Origin: an uncultured Armatimonadota bacterium
GTDB taxonomy: Bacteria; Armatimonadota; Fimbriimonadia; Fimbriimonadales; Fimbriimonadaceae
DNA: 64,000 bases
Reading direction: 5' to 3'
NCBI GenBank assembly: GCA_903927025.1
Contig: CAIYLG010000035.1
Coordinates: 19,505 to 83,504 of the forward strand
Shown here one piece after another: positions 27,355 to 36,125 of the stretch (position 1 is the first letter of the stretch; every line of letters starts with the position of its first letter). The notes under the pieces were generated by a model, which worked only from the letters and a program-made list of their open reading frames with translations, was not told the origin of the DNA and made no database searches. Position numbers and translations under genes: made by a program.

Positions 27355-28116
27355 GTGGATAGGTTGCTCGAAGGCAAAGTCGTCATCGTTACCGGCGCCG
27401 CACGGGGGATTGGAGCGGACATCTGCCGGGTGCTTGGATCCCAAGGCTGTTCGGTTGTGGTCAACTACGCGACGTCCTCCAAGGAAGCCAATGAGGTGGT
27501 CGCCGAACTAAAGGAATCCGGTGTTCCTGCGATCGCCTGTCAGGCAGACGTCCGGAACTTAACAGAAGTTGAGGAGATGGTGGCCAAGACCCTCGCCGAA
27601 TTCGGCAGGATCGACGGATTGGTCAACAACGCCATCTCTGGCAGACAGCATGGTTCGCTGGACGAAGTCACGGATCAGGATTTTCGGGACATGTTCGACT
27701 TCGGCGCCATCGCAGTCGTGAACACGATTCGAGCCGTTCGACCCGCAATGAAGGTACAGGGCGGAGGGAGAGTCGTGAATGTGGTGACAGAGATTTGGAA
27801 CATGGGTCCCGGCTCATGGTCGACCTACCTCGGCGGCAAAGGTGCGATGGTCGGCATCTCTCGCTCTCTCGCCAATGAACTGGGTCCTGAGGGGATCACC
27901 GTCAACATGGTGGCTCCAGGTTGGATGGTTACTGAAAAAGTTGATCCAACATCAGAAGGATCCATTGGATTTGGAAACAGTCTTCCCCTTCGCCGACATG
28001 GATCGGCAAAGGAGATTGGCAACGCATGTGCGTTCTTCATCAGCGACCTGGCCGGTTATGTGACCGGTGCCTATTTGCCTGTGACTGGGGGGCGTGTTAC
28101 CCAGGTTGGAGTCTAG
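27355..28116 (+). CDS. Short-chain dehydrogenase/reductase (3-oxoacyl-ACP reductase-like)
   Basis: 253 residues from a GTG at 27355, ten bases after the FUSC stop. The nucleotide motif TGAARGIGADI, NNAISG (NNAG-like), and the active site Y-LGG-K in STYLGGKGAMVGISRSLA define a classical SDR of about 250 residues. The C-terminus VTGAYLPVTGG is typical. The Ala after NNA is Ile, a mild departure. It uses NAD(P)(H) to oxidise or reduce an alcohol or keto group; the partnership with a Gfo/Idh enzyme suggests sugar or polyol chemistry. The open frame extends upstream into the FUSC gene but that part is a frame shadow. Confidence 0.9.
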   Translation: MDRLLEGKVVIVTGAARGIGADICRVLGSQGCSVVVNYATSSKEANEVVAELKESGVPAIACQADVRNLTEVEEMVAKTLAEFGRIDGLVNNAISGRQHGSLDEVTDQDFRDMFDFGAIAVVNTIRAVRPAMKVQGGGRVVNVVTEIWNMGPGSWSTYLGGKGAMVGISRSLANELGPEGITVNMVAPGWMVTEKVDPTSEGSIGFGNSLPLRRHGSAKEIGNACAFFISDLAGYVTGAYLPVTGGRVTQVGV

Positions 28117-28120
28117 AACA

Positions 28121-29224
28121 ATGTCAAGAAAACCTCTCGGAATGGGTGTCGTCGGTGCGGGAAGCATCGGCATTCGCGCCGCACTTCAGCACTTCTCTTA
28201 CCCAGACGTTCATGACCGAGTGATCCTCGCGTCCGTGTGTGACCCCGTCCCTGGCCGTGCAGAGGCTGCCGCCTCCAAATATGGAGTTGGTACCCATCAC
28301 GAGTCTTACGAAGCGCTCCTAGAGGATCCAACCGTAGACTTCGTGACTATTTGCTCGCCAATCAGCCTTCATTACGAACAGGGCCTCATGGCGATCAACG
28401 CTGGCAAGCACATCCACTTCAACAAGACGATGACCGTCACGGCGGCGGAATCGCTGGATCTCATCGAAAAGGCAAAGAAGGTAGGCGTCAAGATTGTGGC
28501 TTCACCCGGTCAGCTCACCAAGCCCGGCCTCCGCGAGGTTCGGCGACGCATTCAGGAAGGCGAACTGGGTCAGCTAGCCTGGGCAGTAACGGGAGCCGCC
28601 TTTGGCAGCTACCACGAGCAGGAAGGACTGCGTCAGGGCTCAGACGTTCTCACCAACATCAACCCAGCCTGGTACTGGCGCAAACCGGGTGGCGGACCTC
28701 TTTACGATATGACCGTCTATGGCCTTCACTCCCTTACCGGAATTTTGGGCGCCGCTAAGCGAGTCACGGGAATGTCTGCAAATGCGGTGAAAGAGCGCGA
28801 GTTTAAGGGCGAAGTCTACAAGTGCGACGCTGAAGACAACACCCTAATGGTTCTGGACTTCGGGAACAACGTCTTCTCCTTCGTGTACGGCACCTTCACG
28901 GGCGGATTAGCCGAGGGCTGGGGTCCCAGCTTCTTTGGCACCAAGGGCAAGATCATTGGCCAAACCCACAACGGAGAAGCGATTGCGCTTCCCGAAGGCG
29001 TCCACGAAATGGGCCCCCACTGCACTGGCGTGCATGCGTCGATGGAGGAGAACCACGTCTTTGAAGACATGATGCAGCTGGTGGACTGGATTCACGATGA
29101 CAACGCGACTCCGATCGCTACCGCAGAACACGCAGCCCACGTCATCGAAATCATCGAAGCCGGTATCCGATCATCGGAGTTGGGTGTCGTCCAGAACCTG
29201 ACAACCACCTTCGAGCAGGTCTAA
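28121..29224 (+). CDS. Gfo/Idh/MocA family oxidoreductase
   Basis: 367 residues from the ATG at 28121, four bases after the SDR stop. N-terminal Rossmann motif GVVGAGSIGIRAAL, then VCDPVPGRAEAAASKYGV, and VDFVTICSPISLHYEQGLMAINAGKHIHFNKTMT where the usual EKP motif is NKT; the conserved catalytic Lys is retained as the K of NKT. C-terminal alpha/beta domain with WYWRKPGGGPLYDMTVYGLHSL follows. Members oxidise or reduce sugars and inositols with NAD(P). Third gene of the FUSC-SDR-Gfo operon. Confidence 0.92.
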   Translation: MSRKPLGMGVVGAGSIGIRAALQHFSYPDVHDRVILASVCDPVPGRAEAAASKYGVGTHHESYEALLEDPTVDFVTICSPISLHYEQGLMAINAGKHIHFNKTMTVTAAESLDLIEKAKKVGVKIVASPGQLTKPGLREVRRRIQEGELGQLAWAVTGAAFGSYHEQEGLRQGSDVLTNINPAWYWRKPGGGPLYDMTVYGLHSLTGILGAAKRVTGMSANAVKEREFKGEVYKCDAEDNTLMVLDFGNNVFSFVYGTFTGGLAEGWGPSFFGTKGKIIGQTHNGEAIALPEGVHEMGPHCTGVHASMEENHVFEDMMQLVDWIHDDNATPIATAEHAAHVIEIIEAGIRSSELGVVQNLTTTFEQV

Positions 29225-29437
29225 GCCTCCCTAATTACGGCCAACCGTCCCCTTCCTTTCGCCCCGGCGAGAGGAAGGGATAGGGATGGAGAGCCGGGCC
29301 CTTCAGGCACGGGAATTGCCCCAGCCCTGTCATTGATACCTTGAAAACAGACGGTATCAGACCAACGCTGAACGCGCTGGCTCTCCCTCTCCAACTCTCC
29401 GTCTCGCCAAGCGAAAGGGAGAGAGATCGGAGTTGAG
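29225..29437. repeat. Intergenic inverted repeats
   Basis: Non-coding gap with a perfect TGATACC / GGTATCA hairpin (29334-29359) and flanking purine- and pyrimidine-rich arms, TTCCTTTCGCCCC...GAGAGGAAGGG at one end and CTCTCCCTCTCC...AAAGGGAGAGAG at the other. May terminate both convergent genes. No gene seen. Confidence 0.55.
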
Positions 29438-29959
29438 CTAGACGGACTCGGCTAGTTCTTCGGGATCCAGCTCTGGTTCCTCGAATCCATCAAGGCGGTT
29501 CATCCGAACCATGCAGCCACGCATTTTTGGCTCGACGAAAACAAAGATGTTCGCTTCTTTCGAGCGGATGATGGCGCAGGCGGCCTGCCAATCGTCGATG
29601 ATAATATCGCGCAGGGTTCTGCGCCTTTCGCCTTTTAGCTGGTGGGCTTCTAGCGCATCGATCGATCCGTAGATCACCGTCACTTCGATGTGCTCACCCT
29701 CTCCGACGAACGAGGAGATTCGCATGTCCCAGTTTCGGTACTGAGCATCTTCCATGAAGAATCGGTTGCCGAACTGGGCCTTGGGGACGCCGAACGACTT
29801 CAGGAAGTACTTGTGCATGTGACCAGGCACAAACTCTTCCTGGAATTCTTCAAATGCCTCATCGGTCTCAACCGGTGTCAGCTTCTTGGGCGTAGCCCAA
29901 AGCTTCTTCCATCGATCGATACGATTGTCAGGGGTTACGTGCTTCTGTAGGCGTGCCAC
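29438..29959 (-). CDS. Conserved-looking protein of unknown function
   Basis: 173 residues, soluble, acidic at the C-terminus (EEPELDPEELAESV). It starts MARLQKHVTPDNRIDRWKKLW and has an alternating strand/helix pattern (HIEVTVIYGSID, NIFVFVEPKMRG). No recognised family, cysteine motif or signal peptide. It lies 35 bases downstream of the STN-like gene on the same strand and could be its partner. Good codon-like composition and length make a real gene likely. Confidence 0.65.
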   Translation of the reverse strand: MARLQKHVTPDNRIDRWKKLWATPKKLTPVETDEAFEEFQEEFVPGHMHKYFLKSFGVPKAQFGNRFFMEDAQYRNWDMRISSFVGEGEHIEVTVIYGSIDALEAHQLKGERRRTLRDIIIDDWQAACAIIRSKEANIFVFVEPKMRGCMVRMNRLDGFEEPELDPEELAESV

Positions 29960-29994
29960 AAGTCATTTTAGTCGACTTCGGCACCCCGTCATCC

Positions 29995-31977
29995 TCATTG
30001 AGGCGGAATCACCCCTTTCCCATCGGAGTTCTTGGGTTGGGCGGCTGCCTCTCGCTCGGCCACTCCAACCTCCTTTCGAACCGATTCTGGCAACCGCTCT
30101 AGGTTTTCGGATTCCGGTGGAAAGAATGTTTCAGACAGTGTGACGGTCATGGGAAGCGCTCCTGGATTGATTGAAATGTGGAGTTCATACTTCCGGTTTA
30201 GGCCCATCCGAAAGCGATCAAAGTGCTGGAAGACTTCGGGTTGAATTTCCCAGTAGCTACTCCCCACTGCCAAGCCTTTCCCAAACATTTTGGCGTCATA
30301 AGGCATACGCTGCACAGCCTCTTTGCTTTGAGAATTCCACGCGATAAAAACGGGAGTCTCCTTGACTTCCATGGTGACGCTGCCACCTTCAATTCCGTTA
30401 GGCAACTTGTCCGTTGGGTCCGCGTCGCTCAAGTCCAACGCCCGGTGCCAATAAACCATCTCATGGATCTGCCTCTTCACTTCAGGCGGAAGGCTCGAAA
30501 GGTTGACGCTGCCGCCCCGTTTCAGGGAGTCCATGTACCCAGGAGGGATTGCTCCCCAGAGACGCAAAGAGATGTCATCTAATGTGGTGCCGAGCGTGCT
30601 GTACGGCCCATGATTGGTAAACATAACGTCCAGGAAATCTCCAACCCAGTTGATAAAGGGCCATCTTCCTGTTGACTGGCAAGTCCAATCTGCGGCAAGG
30701 TCAACTGAGATGCCTCCCAGTCTTTGGCTCTGTTTCAGTAGGAGTTCTGCCTTCCTCCGGGATGCTCGGGCAAGATTTTCGGAGGGACGAACAATGACCC
30801 AATTTTCAGGAGCCGGCATCATCTCGATGTCGCTCTTCACGAATATCTCAGAGGGCGACTCTGCCCTGCTTTTGGCATACCGGGCGTCAATGAGGTCACA
30901 TACCGTCCCCACGACATTCTTTCCTGTTTGGCTTCCAGCGACGATGAGGTCTTTACCCCTGAAGAGCTCCGTTGGCTCAAACTTCTCCGGCTCCAGAAGG
31001 CGCGGCTGATACTTCTTGAAGAGCTCCTCTTTGTCTTTGCCCTTGTAATCGTTTGACAAGAGCGAGCGAAACTCTCTCGCTGCGAGAGGAAGCGCAATCG
31101 GTGGCTGCCCAGCAATCACCTTTGGCTTTGGCCGAGACCCGAACGGAATTTTCATTAGCTCGGAATCATCGTTAAGCCGAACAAAAGCCTTGTCCACTAT
31201 TTTGCCGTTAGGGTCAAGGACGTGGATATTGGCGCTCATTGCCGACCCTGATTCCCACTTGTTGAGAATTACCTTGACCCGGCTGGGGATGATGGTGGAA
31301 TCCATCAGTGCCACTTCACGTCGGTAAGTAGCTAGAAATCCATTCGCGCTATCTGGCAAGGCATGCTGCATGGGCGTCGGATTCTCTGCCCACACTTCCA
31401 CCGCGTCGTTGGGCATCGCCAGCAGATGCTTCGGGTCTATTTCCAGCAGGATCCTTGCCAAAGCCCGCCATGCGGGAGATTCTTCAGCTGAGTCCGGCTC
31501 TGCGAATACGTGGTCATAGTCTTTCGCAGCTTCTGCTGCCTTGCGCTTCTTTTCTTCCATCGCCTTTTTGGCGAGGTATTTCAGGATGGATCCCTGGTCG
31601 AGCTCTTCAGACTGGGCCTCCAAGTGCTTTCGCACATATTCTATAGACCTGGCAAGCTTGTCCTCTTCCTTCTTCGCATCTCGTGCTGCGATTTGTTGCC
31701 GAACCTTAGCGTCCGGCAAAAGCCAGAGGGCGCCATCACTGCGAGTCTCCCATCGGGCGGCGAGCACCTCTGCAATGTGCTGAAGGACCTGATCAGCGGG
31801 AGCGTCTTTGAGATGGGCAAAAAGCACCTCATCGATGAAATCGTCAGATGCCTTAAGGGACTTGCCCGTTGCCCGTGACAGCACAGACATCGCCTTGCGA
31901 ACCGGCATGGGAGCAAAGTCCACTGAAATCGGAGATTGACTCTGAACCACCAGGACGACGGCCAACAGCAAAGACAT
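29995..31977 (-). CDS. Secreted protein with an STN-like N-terminal domain
   Basis: 660 residues. A short signal-like N-terminus (MSLLLAVVLVVQSQS) precedes about 75 residues (ISVDFAPMPVRKAMSVLSRATGKSL...ETRSDGALWLLPD) that read like the secretin/TonB short N-terminal (STN) domain. Next is a charged coiled stretch (AAEAAKDYDH, residues 120-165) and then a long body with no recognised family. There is no beta-barrel or secretin domain, so it is not itself a secretin. Possibly envelope or periplasmic. It is 35 bases upstream of the 29438 gene in the same direction. Confidence 0.65.
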   Translation of the reverse strand: MSLLLAVVLVVQSQSPISVDFAPMPVRKAMSVLSRATGKSLKASDDFIDEVLFAHLKDAPADQVLQHIAEVLAARWETRSDGALWLLPDAKVRQQIAARDAKKEEDKLARSIEYVRKHLEAQSEELDQGSILKYLAKKAMEEKKRKAAEAAKDYDHVFAEPDSAEESPAWRALARILLEIDPKHLLAMPNDAVEVWAENPTPMQHALPDSANGFLATYRREVALMDSTIIPSRVKVILNKWESGSAMSANIHVLDPNGKIVDKAFVRLNDDSELMKIPFGSRPKPKVIAGQPPIALPLAAREFRSLLSNDYKGKDKEELFKKYQPRLLEPEKFEPTELFRGKDLIVAGSQTGKNVVGTVCDLIDARYAKSRAESPSEIFVKSDIEMMPAPENWVIVRPSENLARASRRKAELLLKQSQRLGGISVDLAADWTCQSTGRWPFINWVGDFLDVMFTNHGPYSTLGTTLDDISLRLWGAIPPGYMDSLKRGGSVNLSSLPPEVKRQIHEMVYWHRALDLSDADPTDKLPNGIEGGSVTMEVKETPVFIAWNSQSKEAVQRMPYDAKMFGKGLAVGSSYWEIQPEVFQHFDRFRMGLNRKYELHISINPGALPMTVTLSETFFPPESENLERLPESVRKEVGVAEREAAAQPKNSDGKGVIPPQ

Positions 31978-32053
31978 GTCACTTGGACGGAGCAGCCCGA
32001 GATAAAAGTGCGGATTACGCAGTGCCTGCGCTCCAAAAAATTGAGTGGCGGAC

Positions 32054-32087
32054 AGCGCTTAAACCCAAATGTCTGAGTTTAAGCGCT
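32054..32087. promoter_or_regulatory. Inverted repeat upstream of LacI pair
   Basis: Perfect 11-bp arms AGCGCTTAAAC and GTTTAAGCGCT around a 12-base spacer, in the 250-base divergent gap between the STN-like gene and the first LacI gene. Could be a hairpin or a repressor operator. The gap also holds an AT-rich stretch at 32118-32150, a probable promoter zone. Confidence 0.4.
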
Positions 32088-32226
32088 CATTGTGTGAGCC
32101 AGCAGGGTCCGCCCGAATGAATAAACTTTTTGTAATGTATGGTTAGATGTTTTCGCCACCATTGGGAAGCGAGCGAACCTGATTGATGCCGATGTACCGA
32201 AGTGTGACTCCATTCCCAATTAATAG

Positions 32227-33249
32227 GTGGCAAAGGTGAAGCCAGCAACCTTGCGCGACGTCGCGGAAGCTGCCAATGTATCCACCACTGCAGTTTCAAG
32301 GGTTCTCCACGGCGGTGGCGCAAGCGTCCGGGTCAGCGAGGAACGTGCCGCTCAGATTCGTGAGGCTGCGGCAAGGCTCAACTACCGCGTCAATGCAGTG
32401 GCCCGAAACCTGCGAAAGAGCCGCACCAACACCATTGGAGTTCTGTTCGAAAACCTCAAAGGACTTGGCGACGGACCATTGTATACGACCTGCCTTTTGG
32501 ACGGAGTTTCGTCGGTCCTTTTCCAACAAGGGTATCGGTTGTCCCTACTCGCGGAAATCGACCACAGCGACCTAATGGGTTCGCTTGGTGATGGTCAGTT
32601 GGATGGCGTCATTTGGTGCAAGCTGGCACGCGATGCAGATTCGGCCTCAATCCTCCGCGATATGCCGATTCCAATCGTTGCAATCAACGCATCAGAACCT
32701 AATGATGATGCTGAAGCCCTGTTTGTCAACTGCGATAATGTAGGTGGGATTCATCTTGCGATCGATCATCTGATCGGCCTGGGACACCATCGAATCGCAT
32801 TTCTGTCAGAAGCAGAGGAATCAGATACTCCTGACCGTATTAGCCGCCGAGATGCTTACGTTTCCCAGATGCTCCTTCACGGTCTAGAACCGGTTGAGTT
32901 GGAATGCCCTTGGAATCTGCAGGGGGCGGTGGCCGAAATACTGGAGAGGAAAAGCACGGCTGTCGTTTGCTGGACCGAGCGCCTTGCGGGCCATCTATTG
33001 GATTCACTTCGGGAACAATTGATCTCCGTTCCGCAACAGCTCAGCGTCATCGGCTTTGATTCCACAAGGTACTGCGAGACCACTTCGCCTCGGCTTACGG
33101 CCGTGCGCCAACCGATCCGAGAAATGGCTGCATTTGCCACGGAAACCCTCCTTGGGATGATCCGGCGAGAAGACTGTGGATTCCAGTCGCGCATCTTTCC
33201 CTGCCAGCTTGATGTTCGCGCCTCGACCGCAGCTCCAGAAGTCCAATGA
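32227..33249 (+). CDS. LacI family transcriptional regulator, copy 1
   Basis: 340 residues from a GTG at 32227 (no ATG is available before the DNA-binding domain). The helix-turn-helix TLRDVAEAANVSTTAVSRVLHG and hinge VARNLRKSRTNTIGVLFE are canonical. The periplasmic-binding-like core has DGVIWCKL, VNCDNVGG, GHHRIAFL and IGFDSTRYCETTSPRLTAVRQP. It should bind a sugar-type ligand and repress or activate nearby carbohydrate genes. It is clearly a sister of the next gene (33401-34435), with the same unusual phrases in the same order. 151 bases separate the two. Confidence 0.93.
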   Translation: MAKVKPATLRDVAEAANVSTTAVSRVLHGGGASVRVSEERAAQIREAAARLNYRVNAVARNLRKSRTNTIGVLFENLKGLGDGPLYTTCLLDGVSSVLFQQGYRLSLLAEIDHSDLMGSLGDGQLDGVIWCKLARDADSASILRDMPIPIVAINASEPNDDAEALFVNCDNVGGIHLAIDHLIGLGHHRIAFLSEAEESDTPDRISRRDAYVSQMLLHGLEPVELECPWNLQGAVAEILERKSTAVVCWTERLAGHLLDSLREQLISVPQQLSVIGFDSTRYCETTSPRLTAVRQPIREMAAFATETLLGMIRREDCGFQSRIFPCQLDVRASTAAPEVQ

Positions 33250-33400
33250 AATTCTTGATTTGACACGGAGTCTCTCCGGTTGGCGCGGCCAAAAATCCTA
33301 CGCCAAACCGCTGGCAAGAGTCGGGATCTCCGTTCAATGACCCGCACCTGAGAAGACTCACCCAGCGTATGCAGTGCTGTATGATGCCAACACAAAGAAC

Positions 33401-34435
33401 ATGAGGAGGAATTCAACCGGCCCAACGCTTAAAGAAGTCGCACTCGCGGCAGGGGTTTCTATTCCTGCGGCAAGCAAAGTTCTTCATGGGCGGGGTTCCT
33501 CGATCCGGGTGAGTGAGGTTAAGGCAGCTGAGATTCGCGAGGCGGCCAAGCGGTTGAAGTACACGCCAAATGCCCTTGCTCGCTCCCTTCGTTCAAGCCG
33601 AAGCAACACGATCGGGCTGGTATTCGAGCATTTCGGACACATCGCCGCTGGCCCGCAGTATTACGTTCAGCTGCTGGACGGCATTGCAAGCGAACTGTTT
33701 AAGTTTCACTACCGACTGACGATCCTCCCAGAGGTGCCTCACCATCAAGTTGCCTCCGTGCTGAACAACGGCACGCTGGATGGAATTATTTGGTGCAAGC
33801 TTCCTGCCGACCCCCAGTTGCTGAAAGAATTGGAAGATTGTCCTCTCCCCATCATTGCCCTCAATACCCCCCCAGCCAGCGAAACCGATCTCTGCTTTTT
33901 CTCCTGTGACAACGAAGGCGGCATGAAATTGGCGGTGGATCACTTGGCAGCTCTGGGCCATCGTCGGATTCTATTTGCCATGGAATTGGGCGAAACGGAG
34001 ACCCCGGATGCCCAGGCGCGGTTAAGCGGCATGCGCCAAGCAATGGAGATGCGGCAACTAGAGTTTGGAGACGAAGACATTGTTTGCTGGAGCTTCTCTG
34101 CTGACGAGTTTCCCGCTTGGTTCGCGTCCAAGCCGCCCCATACGGCAGTCATCGCCTGGAACGAAGGAATTGCTGGGAGCATCATCAGTGCTGCGCGAAG
34201 TTCCGGAATCACTATTCCCAAACAGCTAAGCGTCATTGGCTTTGACAGCACCCCCTACTGCGATTCCATGATGCCTCGGCTGACTGCAGTGCGCCAGCCG
34301 ATCAGCGAAATGGCCCATGCCGCCACCCGTCACTTACTCAACATCTTGTCGGAAGCAGAATCGGTAGGCAACTCAGTGAAATTCACCTGCAGTCTCGATG
34401 TCCGAGACTCAACCTCTCCCCCATTTTCGGCTTAG
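33401..34435 (+). CDS. LacI family transcriptional regulator, copy 2
   Basis: 344 residues from the ATG at 33401. The HTH TLKEVALAAGVSIPAASKVLHG shows the odd AASKVLHG where most have AVSRVLNG. It shares with copy 1 SNTIGLVFE, LDGIIWCKL, the SCDNEGG block, GHRRIL and QLSVIGFDSTPYCDSMMPRLTAVRQPISEMA, so the two are tandem duplicates that have since diverged. Likely regulates the pseudopilin-halogenase cluster downstream or the sugar ABC genes; a perfect palindrome lies 65 bases after its stop. Confidence 0.93.
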   Translation: MRRNSTGPTLKEVALAAGVSIPAASKVLHGRGSSIRVSEVKAAEIREAAKRLKYTPNALARSLRSSRSNTIGLVFEHFGHIAAGPQYYVQLLDGIASELFKFHYRLTILPEVPHHQVASVLNNGTLDGIIWCKLPADPQLLKELEDCPLPIIALNTPPASETDLCFFSCDNEGGMKLAVDHLAALGHRRILFAMELGETETPDAQARLSGMRQAMEMRQLEFGDEDIVCWSFSADEFPAWFASKPPHTAVIAWNEGIAGSIISAARSSGITIPKQLSVIGFDSTPYCDSMMPRLTAVRQPISEMAHAATRHLLNILSEAESVGNSVKFTCSLDVRDSTSPPFSA

Positions 34436-34499
34436 CCGGGCCAGATTAGCAAAGTGCCAGAAAATCCGTTTGGGTTTTGAGAATGATTCGTGATATCAT

Positions 34500-34519
34500 T
34501 TGATAAATGGTTTTATCAA
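34500..34519. promoter_or_regulatory. Palindrome upstream of the second pseudopilin cluster, operator candidate
   Basis: TTGATAAA-TGGT-TTTATCAA, perfect 8-bp arms, 64 bases before the small membrane gene. A further TGATATCA palindrome (34491-34498) abuts it and a TGATAAAA half-site follows at 34523. This spacing resembles a repressor binding site over an AT-rich promoter. The LacI genes just upstream are the natural candidates to bind it. Confidence 0.5.
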
Positions 34520-34583
34520 GGCTGATAAAACGATTTCCCGACTTGGAGGGCCCGCACAGCAGCAGGCAAGCACCGATCATACG

Positions 34584-34883
34584 ATGAGCGTATCCAGCAT
34601 TACCCAGACGACCGGCGGAAAGATTGGCGTAGGAGTTTTAGTCCTCGCAGCCGTTGGCGCACTCGTTTTTGAAATCACCCACATGAACTCCGGAGACGGC
34701 TCGCGAAATGTTCCCGCGCAGCAGGTTGTCTCTGAGGCCCAACAGCAGATCAACGCCATCAACAAGATGACGAATCTGTCGCCCGAGCAGAAGAAGCAGA
34801 TGATTGCCCACGAACAGGGCGAAATCTCGACCGCTCAGGGAACCGGCTCTAAGCGCGGCGCGCCCCCCGCCGGATCGAACTAA
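34584..34883 (+). CDS. Small membrane-anchored protein upstream of pseudopilin
   Basis: 99 residues from the ATG at 34584 (MSVSSITQTT). One transmembrane helix (VGVLVLAAVGALVFEIT), then a hydrophilic outer part with two helical stretches (QQVVSEAQQQINAINKM, SPEQKKQMIAHEQGEI) and a flexible Gly/Pro tail. It sits 127 bases before the pseudopilin gene, the same place as the small lipoprotein at 12101 in the first cluster, although it has no lipobox. Unknown family. Confidence 0.62.
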   Translation: MSVSSITQTTGGKIGVGVLVLAAVGALVFEITHMNSGDGSRNVPAQQVVSEAQQQINAINKMTNLSPEQKKQMIAHEQGEISTAQGTGSKRGAPPAGSN

Positions 34884-35010
34884 GCCTGAATGTTCTATTG
34901 GAAATTCAGCCAATTCATTCGCCCATCTCGCATACCGATTTTCGGATCCGCGAACTGACCTTATTTGCTCAGCCGCAATTTTCACGCCTTCTCACTGAAG
35001 AGAGAAATCT

Positions 35011-36021
35011 ATGACTCGTACCAATCAATCCACAAAAGCCTTCACGCTCATTGAGCTTCTGGTCGTCATCGCAATTATCGCGATCCTCGCCGCAATTCTT
35101 TTCCCGGTTTTTGCTCAGGCAAAGGCCGCCGCAAAGAAGACCGCTTCCCTCAGCAATGTCAAGCAGCTCGGTACCGCTTTCCAGATGTACTCGAACGACT
35201 ATGACGATCACCTCAGCGACTCTGAGCATGGCAGCGGCGGAGCCAACAACACCGACCTGACCAACTGGGCCGCCACCAACTACCCATATGTGAAGAGTGG
35301 CACCACCTATACTGCCGGAGACGGATCTCAGCAGACACAGGCCTGCAACGGTCTGTATCAGGACGTCGCTGCTCCTCAGTGCTCCACCGTTCAGAACCCA
35401 GCGGGACCCGTTGGTGCACTTCACCAGGGCGCACCGTTGTATCAGCAGGGTTTCAGCTACGGCGTTAACGCAAACGCGATGCCGGTCAACGACTATAGCG
35501 ACGTCTATCAGTCTTCAGGCCTCACGCCAAGCACACCGATTTCGATCAGCCAGCTTGAGTCGCCTACCGACAAGATTCTCCTCATGCCCAAGGGTATGAA
35601 CTTCTTCAACCCTCCTGGACAGTTCTGGAGCTACCCGTACTTCGTCGTTGTCGAGTCACAGTATCTCGGCGCGGGCACCACGAGAGTCAGCACTGCCGGC
35701 GGCGGCAGCGGCGCTTGGGTCGGTCCAGACGGAGACGACTCAGCCAATCCTCAGGTTGGAACGACGTTGCCTGACGGCTTCGTTGTCAAGGCCGAATACG
35801 ACACAGACTGCAATGCAGCCACCTCGGGCAACTGGGAGTGCGCCTCGCACGCTCGGTATCGATACAACAACTCCATGGTTGTGTCGTATGCCGACTCTCA
35901 CGCCAAGGCAGTCAACAAGGGCGGGCTCCAGTGGTTCAAGAACCTCTACGTGAACAACCCTGGCCTCAGCACGACTTACTGGAACAACTGGCAGTTCCAG
36001 TTCGACAAGAACATTCAGTAA
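35011..36021 (+). CDS. Type II pseudopilin-like protein, second copy
   Basis: 336 residues. Leader [10 protein letters not shown], then [18 protein letters not shown] and [24 protein letters not shown], almost identical over the first 50 residues to the pseudopilin at 12357 (again Ala before the cleavage point), while the C-terminal body differs. Near the end [23 protein letters not shown] matches the YADGHAK type motif of this family. The preceding purine stretch GAAGAGAGAAATCT is a fair ribosome site. A strong terminator follows, then two halogenase-like genes. Confidence 0.88.
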   Translation: MTRTNQSTKAFTLIELLVVIAIIAILAAILFPVFAQAKAAAKKTASLSNVKQLGTAFQMYSNDYDDHLSDSEHGSGGANNTDLTNWAATNYPYVKSGTTYTAGDGSQQTQACNGLYQDVAAPQCSTVQNPAGPVGALHQGAPLYQQGFSYGVNANAMPVNDYSDVYQSSGLTPSTPISISQLESPTDKILLMPKGMNFFNPPGQFWSYPYFVVVESQYLGAGTTRVSTAGGGSGAWVGPDGDDSANPQVGTTLPDGFVVKAEYDTDCNAATSGNWECASHARYRYNNSMVVSYADSHAKAVNKGGLQWFKNLYVNNPGLSTTYWNNWQFQFDKNIQ

Positions 36022-36047
36022 GTAGGAAGACTGGAAGTTTGACCCAT

Positions 36048-36088
36048 GCGGACAGGCTCGCTTAGCGGTGCCTGTCCGCTGTTTTTTT
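36048..36088 (+). terminator. Rho-independent terminator after pseudopilin
   Basis: Perfect 10-bp stem GCGGACAGGC / GCCTGTCCGC with a 12-base loop and a run of seven T residues. It lies 27 bases after the stop of the pseudopilin gene and 38 before the halogenase start. Confidence 0.92.
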
Positions 36089-36125
36089 GTCCAAAGACAA
36101 TGCAAGGTAGTGTGAATCAGCGACG

